From Rhodoplanes serenus (GTDB taxonomy: Bacteria; Pseudomonadota; Alphaproteobacteria; Rhizobiales; Xanthobacteraceae): 64,000 nucleotides of DNA. Position numbers and translations under genes: made by a program. The stretch's first letter is position 1; each line of letters opens with the position of its first letter. The stretch is from positions 1 to 64,000 of the forward strand of contig WNKV01000006.1 of the NCBI GenBank assembly GCA_009720755.1, written 5' to 3'. The notes under the pieces were generated by a model. The model saw only the letters and a program-made list of their open reading frames with translations. It did no database searches and was not told the DNA's origin. Positions 58,405 to 64,000 of this stretch are shown here, piece after piece.

Positions 58405-58424
58405 TCTATACGCTCCCGTATAGA
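58405..58424. promoter_or_regulatory. TetR operator 1
   Basis: The perfect inverted repeat CTATACG-CTCC-CGTATAG (58406-58423), extended by one T/A pair on each side, lies 23 bp upstream of the TetR ATG. An almost identical palindrome follows 37 bp centre to centre. Confidence 0.8.
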
Positions 58425-58442
58425 CACTGGCGTGTTGGATGT

Positions 58443-58460
58443 CTATACGCCGCCGTATAG
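58443..58460. promoter_or_regulatory. TetR operator 2
   Basis: The perfect inverted repeat CTATACG-CCGC-CGTATAG has the same half-sites and four-base spacer length as operator 1, and lies 33 bp before the start of the divergent small membrane protein gene. Confidence 0.8.
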
Positions 58461-58493
58461 GCCGCGCGGTGCGGTCGGTCGGGAGATGGAACG

Positions 58494-58922
58494 ATGGTGA
58501 AATGGAGCGGTGTGGCTCTGGTGCTGCTCGGCGCGGCGCACCTGGTAGCGTTCGGGGTCGAAGCGTTGCCGTTCGTTCCGCGGTGGCTCGGCTTGGAGCT
58601 GTGGGCCGCCGCTCACGGGCTGTCGTTCGCGGCGCAGCCTCCCGCCTTCCTGGCCAGCAATGCTGCGTTCTGGGCGACCCTCGGAAGCTGCGCGGCTCCG
58701 TCTATCCTGCTGGGCGCCTTGATCGTCCGGCTGGCCGGCCAGGGTGTTGCGGTGCCGACGTTCGTCGGCTGGGGCCTGTGCGTCTGGTTCGCTGTCTGCG
58801 CGCTTCTTGTCGAGCCCAGCGGCTTTCCAATGGGCTTGATCATCTCTCTGGCGCTGCTGCTCGGCCTTCACCGCCAGCGGCGCGCCGCCGCGCCGGCTGG
58901 CGAGCGCAGCCGAGTGGGGTGA
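58494..58922 (+). CDS. Small membrane protein, DUF6463-like
   Basis: The 142-aa protein has four hydrophobic helices (ALVLLGAAHLVAFGVEAL; NAAFWATLGSCAAPSILLGALIV; FVGWGLCVWFAVCALLV; MGLIISLALLLGL). Its start MVKWSGVALVLLGAAHL resembles DUF6463 proteins, which often accompany TetR regulators. GGGAG lies just upstream. Its likely regulation by the TetR operators suggests a stress or efflux-linked role together with the CrtI-like enzyme, but the function is unknown. Confidence 0.7.
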   Translation: MVKWSGVALVLLGAAHLVAFGVEALPFVPRWLGLELWAAAHGLSFAAQPPAFLASNAAFWATLGSCAAPSILLGALIVRLAGQGVAVPTFVGWGLCVWFAVCALLVEPSGFPMGLIISLALLLGLHRQRRAAAPAGERSRVG

Positions 58923-58940
58923 GAGGCGCGTGCGCGCGAC

Positions 58941-59627
58941 TCACTCCGGCGGGAATCCGTGCAGGCGGGCGAACTCCGCGAGCGGCGCGCGCTCGGTGTG
59001 GAAGCGGTTCACCGGGGCGTCGGGATCGGGGTGGCCGAGGGCGATGCCGCACACCAGGAGCTCGCTGTCGGGCAGGCCGATCAGCGGCCGCACGATCGGC
59101 GCGACGCGCGCCCACGACGCTTGCGCGCAGGTGGCGAGGCCACGGCCGCGGGCGAGCAGCATGAAGGTCGCCAGATAGCCGCCGACATCGGCCCACTGGC
59201 CCGGCCCACAGCGGCGGTCGAGGGTGAGGAACAACCCCACCGGCGCGCCGAAGAAGGTGTAGTTGCGCAAGAACTGGTCGCGGCGGCCGGCCACGTCGTC
59301 GCGCGCGATGCCGAGCGCCCGGTACATCGCCAGGCCGTTCTCCAGACGGCGGCGGCGCAGCGGCTCGAACAGCGGCTCCGGGTAGACCGGGTGGTCGCCG
59401 CCGGCGAGCTCGCGCGGATCGACGTCGGGGAGAGCGGCCCCGACCTGGCGCACCAGCGCCCGCAGCGGCTCGCCCGTGAAGGCATGCACCAGCCAGGGCT
59501 GGAGATTGCCGCTGGAGGCGGCGCGTGCGGCGCGGCCGATCAGGTCCCGCACCACGGCGGCATCGACCGGCCGGTCCAAAAAGGCGCGGCAGCTCGCGCG
59601 CGATTCGACGGCCTCGAACACGTCCAT
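58941..59627 (-). CDS. Nitroreductase-family flavoprotein
   Basis: The 228-aa protein begins DVFEAVESRASCRAFLDRPVD and has AARAASSGNLQPW, GQWADVGGYLATFMLLARGRGLATC and the end NRFHTERAPLAEFARLHGF, the FMN-binding pattern of nitroreductases. Such enzymes reduce nitro groups or quinones with NAD(P)H. ATG 59627 matches the family start. It is convergent with the small membrane protein gene, separated by 18 bp. Confidence 0.88.
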   Translation of the reverse strand: MDVFEAVESRASCRAFLDRPVDAAVVRDLIGRAARAASSGNLQPWLVHAFTGEPLRALVRQVGAALPDVDPRELAGGDHPVYPEPLFEPLRRRRLENGLAMYRALGIARDDVAGRRDQFLRNYTFFGAPVGLFLTLDRRCGPGQWADVGGYLATFMLLARGRGLATCAQASWARVAPIVRPLIGLPDSELLVCGIALGHPDPDAPVNRFHTERAPLAEFARLHGFPPE

Positions 59628-59946
59628 GACGACTGGTCCCACGGCTCGACTCGGGGGTGGTAACGCGGTCCGCAGGATGCGCGCCGCCGGTGCCTCGTCA
59701 ATCCCGACCGGCCGCCGCGGGCTCGTCGCGGAGCGCCACAACACCTGTGCCGCAGCGGCGTGGCCTGGCCGACAAGATGTGATGAATCATAGTTCAAATC
59801 TCGTCGGACGAGTCTTGCGGCGCAGCATAAGTGTCGTCACGGCATGGCAATTGCGTCCTCGGTCAGGCTTGCTACACTGGTCTGGAAGACAGAACACATC
59901 GTGACGACGCTCGGCGCCTGTGCGGCTGCCGGCGCGAGGACGATTG
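59628..59946. other. Nitroreductase-ppx divergent region
   Basis: This 319-bp gap has an AT-richer pocket at 59775-59850 (GATGAATCATAGTTC and neighbours) that probably holds promoters for one or both flanking genes. No gene or clear consensus boxes are seen. Confidence 0.4.
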
Positions 59947-61065
59947 ATGGACCAAGAGGCTGACACCACCGGCCTCCTCGGCACAACATGCCCGGGGGGG
60001 ACCAAGGGGGTGTGCGAGCATCCCGCGCCGCGACGGCCGGAGCATGCGGACACTGGCGCCATGGCGGCGCCGGCCACCGCCGCCCCGGGCCGGTGGCCGA
60101 CCTATGCGGCACTCGATCTCGGCACCAACAACTGCCGCCTGCTGGTGGCCCGCCCCACCGGCAACGGCTTCCGCGTCATCGATGCGTTCTCGCGCATCAT
60201 CCGGCTCGGGGAGGGCGTCTCGCGTAGCGGCCGCATCGGCGAGGCGGCGATCGGGCGGGCCGTCGAGGCGCTCGCCGTGTGCCGCGACAAGATGCGGGCG
60301 CGCGGCGTCACCCGCGCGCGGCTGATCGCCACCGAGGCGTGCCGGGCGGCCGAGAACGGCGCCGACTTCCAGGCGCGCATCCGCGACCTGGTGGGTCTCG
60401 ACCTGGAGATCGTCGACCGCCGCACCGAAGCGGAGCTGGCCGCCACCGGCTGCACGCCGCTGATGGACCCGGGCTCGCGTGGCGCCATCCTGTTCGACAT
60501 CGGCGGCGGCTCGTCGGAGCTGGTCCGCCTCGGCCGCTCCGTGGTGGCCGGCCGCGGCCCGCCGAAGCCGGTGATCGAGGGCTGGGTGTCGCTGCCGGTC
60601 GGTGTCGTCACGCTGGCGGAGCGGTTCGGTGGCGTCACCGTCGATCGCGGCACCTTCGACGATATGGTGGCGGAGGTCGGCAGGGCGCTGGCCGACTTCT
60701 CGGGCCGCCACGGCGGCGACCTCGGCGGCCTGCACATGCTCGGCACCTCGGGCACCGTCACCACCATCGCGGGGGTGCATCTCGCGCTGCCGCGCTACGA
60801 CCGCCGCCGTGTCGACGGCTGCTGGCTGCGTGCCCACGAGATCACCGCGGTGATCGACCGGCTGATGGCGATGAGCTACCAGGACCGCGTCGACAATCCC
60901 TGCATCGGCGGCGAGCGGGCCGATCTGGTGCTGGCCGGCTGCGCCATCCTGGAGGCGATCCGCCGGGCGTTTCCGTGCCCGCGCCTGCGGGTGGCCGATC
61001 GCGGCCTGCGCGAGGGCATCCTGGTCAAGATGATGCGCGCCGACGGGGTGTGGGACCGCGGCTGA
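59947..61065 (+). CDS. Ppx/GppA-family phosphatase
   Basis: The 372-aa protein has the ASKHA ATP-binding pattern: ALDLGTNNCRLLVARP (phosphate 1), ATEACRAAENG, FDIGGGSSELV (phosphate 2) and MLGTSGTVTTIAG. It lacks the C-terminal HD-like part of E. coli GppA, as usual in Alphaproteobacteria. It removes phosphate from pppGpp or from polyphosphate ends. ATG 59947 with GAGGAC upstream gives a roughly 45-residue extra N-terminus; ATG 60061 is a compact alternative. No rlmE follows, unlike in many Rhizobiales. Confidence 0.88.
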   Translation: MDQEADTTGLLGTTCPGGTKGVCEHPAPRRPEHADTGAMAAPATAAPGRWPTYAALDLGTNNCRLLVARPTGNGFRVIDAFSRIIRLGEGVSRSGRIGEAAIGRAVEALAVCRDKMRARGVTRARLIATEACRAAENGADFQARIRDLVGLDLEIVDRRTEAELAATGCTPLMDPGSRGAILFDIGGGSSELVRLGRSVVAGRGPPKPVIEGWVSLPVGVVTLAERFGGVTVDRGTFDDMVAEVGRALADFSGRHGGDLGGLHMLGTSGTVTTIAGVHLALPRYDRRRVDGCWLRAHEITAVIDRLMAMSYQDRVDNPCIGGERADLVLAGCAILEAIRRAFPCPRLRVADRGLREGILVKMMRADGVWDRG

Positions 61066-61105
61066 CGGCGCGCCGGCCGGCGCCCGGGGCCTCGGCCGTC
61101 GCGTT

Positions 61106-62041
61106 TCACTCCGCCGCGGCGGAGCCGGCGCGGGACGACGCAGGGCCGTCGGCGTGCGCACGGTCGACCGGCGCACGGTCGGCGTGCTCGCGGTCGAACC
61201 GCCACACCTCCTCGAAGCCCATCAGGCGGTTCATCTCGGCGAAGCTGTAGAGCGGCGGCGCCGCGCCGAGCGAGCTGCCGGTCTGCCGGATGTGGCCGAA
61301 CACGCTCTCGATCGCCGCGGTGGCGGCCAGGAAGCCGGCGCCCGGATAGATGGCGAGCGCGAAGCCGAGCGCCGCCAGCCGGTCGGCCGGCAGGATCGGG
61401 GTGCGGCCGCCCTCCACCATGTTGGCGACGAGCGGCCAGTCGCCGAGCTCGGCCCCGATGCGGGCCATCTCGGCCTCGCTCTCCGGCGATTCGACGAACA
61501 GGAGATCGGCGCCGGCCTCGCCGTAGAGGCGGGCACGGCGGATCGCCTCGTCGAGCCCGAGCGCCGTGCGCGCGTCGGTGCGGGCGACGATCAGAAACTC
61601 GTCGCTCCGCCGGCTCTCGGCCGCCACCGCGATCTTGCGCACCATGTCGTCGGCCGGGATCACCCGGCGGTCCGGCGTGTGGCCGCACTTCTTGGGGAAC
61701 TCCTGGTCCTCGAGCTGGATGCCGGCGGCGCCGGCGCGCTCGTAGCCGCGCACCGTGTGGTGCACGTTGAGGAGCCCGCCATAGCCGGTGTCGCCGTCGG
61801 CGATCAGCGGCGTCTCGGCGATCCCGGCCATGGTGCCGACCCGGTCGACCATGTCGGTGAAGCTGGCGAGCCCGGCGTCCGGCAGGCCGAGCAGCGACGC
61901 CACCGCGCCGTAGCCCGTCATGTACAGTACGTCGAAGCCCATGCGGTCGGCGACCCGCAGCGAGATCATGTCGTAGACGCCGGGAGCGGCGATCACCCGG
62001 TCGCGCGGGCGGGCGTTCAGGATGGCGCGCAGCGAGGCCAT
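61106..62041 (-). CDS. Isocitrate lyase/PEP mutase family enzyme
   Basis: The 311-aa protein has the TIM-barrel lyase motifs ADGDTGYG (82-88 region), the metal site IQLEDQEFPKKCGH with KKCGH at 117-121, and IVARTDA. The KKCGH loop links it to isocitrate and methylisocitrate lyases, but its length and start (LRAILNARPRDRVIAAPGVYD) fit the oxaloacetate decarboxylase/carboxyPEP-mutase-like branch. It sits downstream of the ABC importer genes on the same strand, 55 bp away, so its substrate may be an imported acid. Confidence 0.8.
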   Translation of the reverse strand: MASLRAILNARPRDRVIAAPGVYDMISLRVADRMGFDVLYMTGYGAVASLLGLPDAGLASFTDMVDRVGTMAGIAETPLIADGDTGYGGLLNVHHTVRGYERAGAAGIQLEDQEFPKKCGHTPDRRVIPADDMVRKIAVAAESRRSDEFLIVARTDARTALGLDEAIRRARLYGEAGADLLFVESPESEAEMARIGAELGDWPLVANMVEGGRTPILPADRLAALGFALAIYPGAGFLAATAAIESVFGHIRQTGSSLGAAPPLYSFAEMNRLMGFEEVWRFDREHADRAPVDRAHADGPASSRAGSAAAE

Positions 62042-62096
62042 GCGGTGTCGTCTCCGTCGTTCGGCCCGGCCGCCGCGGCGGCGCGGGCGGCCGCCG

Positions 62097-62834
62097 TCAG
62101 GCGGGCCGGTGATGCAGGCGGTGCTCCAGCGCCAAGAGGGCGGCGTTGGCGGTGACCGCGAAGGCGCCGACCATCAGGATGATGGCCAACATGGTGGGGA
62201 CGTCGTGCAGCCCGATGGCGTTCATCAGCAGGAAGCCGAGGCCACGCTGCGACGAGAACATCTCGCCGATGAACACGCCGAGCAGCGTCACCGAAAAGCC
62301 GATGCGCACGCCGGTGACGATCTCGGGCACCGCGGCGGGCGCCAGCACGGCGGCCAGCGTGCGCCAGCGCGACAGCCGCAGGGCGCGTGCCGCGCGGGCG
62401 TAGACGGGCGGCAGCGCGAGCACGCCGTTCATGGCGAAGATCGCCACCGGCACGAGCCCGTGGATGGTGCCGAACGCCACCTTGGCGGACAGGCCGAGGC
62501 CGAACACCAGCAGGATCACCGGATAGAGCGTGATCTTCGGCAGGCTGTAGAGCGACACCAGGATGGGCTCGCCGACCTCGGCCGAGAACCGATGCAGCCC
62601 GAGCGGCAGACCGATGGCGAGGCCGCCCCCGATGGCGAAGACGAGCGACAGCGCGAACGCCCACGCGGTCTCGCCGGCATGCGGCCAGAAGCGCGGGCTC
62701 GCCAGCATCTCGGCGGCGCGCGCCACGGTGCCGGCCGGCGACGTCACCGCGTCGGGGGCGAGCCAGTGGACGCCCTGCCAGGCGAGGAGCCCGACCGCGA
62801 GGACCAGCAGCGTGTCGAGGAGGCGGGTCGGCAT
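62097..62834 (-). CDS. ABC permease, SsuC/TauC type (second)
   Basis: The 245-aa permease has about six helices and the coupling loop with EMFSSQRGLGFLLMNA, as in the nitrate/sulfonate/taurine family. Its ATG overlaps the stop of the upstream permease gene by one base, so translation is coupled. With two different permeases the channel is probably a heterodimer, unlike the single-permease Ssu system. No substrate-binding protein lies in the window. Confidence 0.85.
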   Translation of the reverse strand: MPTRLLDTLLVLAVGLLAWQGVHWLAPDAVTSPAGTVARAAEMLASPRFWPHAGETAWAFALSLVFAIGGGLAIGLPLGLHRFSAEVGEPILVSLYSLPKITLYPVILLVFGLGLSAKVAFGTIHGLVPVAIFAMNGVLALPPVYARAARALRLSRWRTLAAVLAPAAVPEIVTGVRIGFSVTLLGVFIGEMFSSQRGLGFLLMNAIGLHDVPTMLAIILMVGAFAVTANAALLALEHRLHHRPA

Positions 62835-63586
62835 CAGCGCGCCCTCCGCCGCGCCAGCAGGCGCTGCTCGGCGCCGTGCAGCACGCCGTTGACCACCACG
62901 ACGATGCCGAGCAGCAGCAGCATCAGGGCGTACATGGTGCGGTTGTCGTAGTTGTTGAAGGCGTACGCGATGGCGTAGCCGAGCCCCGAGGTGGCCATGA
63001 TGAACTCCGCCGCGATGACGCCGATGAAGGCGTAGGCGACCGCGAGCTTGATGCCGGTGAACAGGTGCGGGGCGGCGCTCGGCAGCTTGATCTTGAGGGC
63101 GGTGCGCACCGGCCCCATCCGCCACACCCGGGCGGTGCGCGGCAGCGCCCGCGGGATGCGGTCGAAACCGTTGAGGGTGGCGACCATCATGGCCACCACG
63201 GCGAACATGAAGCCGATGGCGACGATCGGCAGCCGGCCGATGCCGAGCACGACGATCAGCACCGGATAGAAGGCGAAGAAGGGCAGGGCGTAGTAGCTCG
63301 CCAGGAACGGATCGAGGGCGCGGCGCAGGCGCGGCAGGCCGTGCACCACGGCGCCGAGCGAGAAGCCGGCCACGAGGGCGAGCCCGCAGGCGAGCGCGAC
63401 ATTGCCGAGCGTCTCGGCCAGATCCGCGTTGGCGTCGCCGGCGCGCAGGATCGACCACAGCTTGGCGGCCACCTCGGACGGCGGCACCGCGACGCCGGCA
63501 CGCAGCAGGCCGCCGCGGGCCGCGAGTTCGAGTGCCGCCACGGCGGCGACCACGATGGCGGTGCGGACCAGGCCGGCGCGGCTCAT
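62834..63586 (-). CDS. ABC permease, SsuC/TauC type (first)
   Basis: The 250-aa permease has six helices, the family pattern SYYALPFFAFYPVLIVVLG and the coupling motif IAAEFIMATSGLGYAIAYA. It overlaps the ATPase gene upstream by four bases and the second permease downstream by one. The operon order ATPase-permease-permease-lyase is therefore tightly packed. Confidence 0.85.
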   Translation of the reverse strand: MSRAGLVRTAIVVAAVAALELAARGGLLRAGVAVPPSEVAAKLWSILRAGDANADLAETLGNVALACGLALVAGFSLGAVVHGLPRLRRALDPFLASYYALPFFAFYPVLIVVLGIGRLPIVAIGFMFAVVAMMVATLNGFDRIPRALPRTARVWRMGPVRTALKIKLPSAAPHLFTGIKLAVAYAFIGVIAAEFIMATSGLGYAIAYAFNNYDNRTMYALMLLLLGIVVVVNGVLHGAEQRLLARRRAR

Positions 63587-64000
63587 GCGCGGTCCGCTCC
63601 CGCCGGTGCCTGCGCCCCGATGGCGCGCAGCGATTCCTCGCGCAGCAGCCCCCACAGCCGGCTGGTGACGGCGCCGAAGCCGGGATCGGCGGCGATGCGG
63701 CTGTCGCGCTCGCGCGGCCAGCCGGTCTCGATCTCGGCCAGGATGCGGCCCGGCCGCGCCGACATCACGCCGATACGGTCCGACAGCATGGCGGCCTCGT
63801 CGAGCGCGTGGGTGATCAGCATCACGGTGGCGCCGGTCTCGCGCCACACCCGCAGCAGCTCGTCGCCCATGATCAGACGGGTCTGGGCGTCGAGGGCGCC
63901 GAACGGCTCGTCGAGCAGGATCAGCCGCGGCTGCATCACCAGCGTGCGGGCGATGCAGACGCGCTGTCGCATGCCGCCGGAGAGCTGCGGCGGATACGCG
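63583..64000 (-). CDS. ABC ATPase, 5' end outside window (partial)
   Basis: The visible 139 C-terminal codons contain the signature LSGGMRQRV, Walker B LILLDEPFGALDA and the switch LITHALDEA, typical of SsuB/TauB/NrtD ATPases. Walker A lies beyond position 64000. It drives the two permeases that follow. Confidence 0.9.
   Translation of the reverse strand, partial: AYPPQLSGGMRQRVCIARTLVMQPRLILLDEPFGALDAQTRLIMGDELLRVWRETGATVMLITHALDEAAMLSDRIGVMSARPGRILAEIETGWPRERDSRIAADPGFGAVTSRLWGLLREESLRAIGAQAPAGADRA

Overview
The window is about 70% GC and gene-dense. It reads as a chromosomal segment of a purple non-sulfur alphaproteobacterium of the order Hyphomicrobiales (Rhizobiales). The main evidence is a light-harvesting 2 beta/alpha gene pair (30778-31120), a BLUF photoreceptor, a BadI-like enzyme of anaerobic aromatic/alicyclic acid breakdown, and the order RNase E - amidase - PBP1a - prfB that I know from Rhizobiales. 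A Rhodoplanes-like organism would fit, but that is inference. Most long reading frames opposite or overlapping the genes listed here are high-GC shadows and are left out.

Layout. Positions 1-5500 hold envelope protein-quality genes (a BepA-like protease/chaperone and an ScsC/DsbA-like thiol oxidoreductase), an aminotransferase, a serine hydrolase and two small proteins. At 5784-9346 lies a two-gene unit: a large protein with a PhoU-like C-terminus and a pyruvate-phosphate-dikinase-like protein that lacks the PEP-binding barrel. At 9471-21411 lies the conserved cell-wall/RNA block: rne, an AmiC-type amidase, mrcA and prfB with a programmed frameshift. It is interrupted by a DUF3800 gene and two tandem, related microproteins. 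At 21465-29767 come a GT39-type glycosyltransferase, an M23 peptidase, a polysaccharide deacetylase, a BadI-like hydrolase, a P1/DmpA peptidase, a LOG-like Rossmann protein and CcdA.

Positions 29768-32609 are the photosynthesis-linked part. Two TGT-N12-ACA palindromes (PpsR/CrtJ type) overlap a candidate promoter far upstream of pucB-pucA. A repeat-rich spacer and a cytosolic copper-storage-like protein follow. Positions 32903-39092 carry a complete branched-chain/aromatic-acid-type ABC transporter (livHMGF, a small membrane protein, livK) with a palindromic mosaic element between livG and livF. It is divergent from an AraC/PobR-like regulator (39567), followed by the BLUF protein, PcaD and a CoxG-like protein. 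This suggests, but does not prove, an aromatic-compound theme.

Positions 42781-55766 contain assorted hydrolases, an M24 peptidase, a phytase-like secreted protein, a GNAT acetyltransferase, an SLC13 permease with RCK-C domains, a HAD phosphatase and glycogen phosphorylase. tRNA-Gln(CUG) lies at 55969-56042. At 56335-58922 a TetR regulator and a CrtI-like oxidoreductase form a translationally coupled pair divergent from a small membrane protein, with two near-identical 18-bp palindromic operators between them. The right end has a nitroreductase, a Ppx/GppA phosphatase, an isocitrate-lyase/PEP-mutase family enzyme and an ABC importer (two permeases plus an ATPase cut by the window edge).
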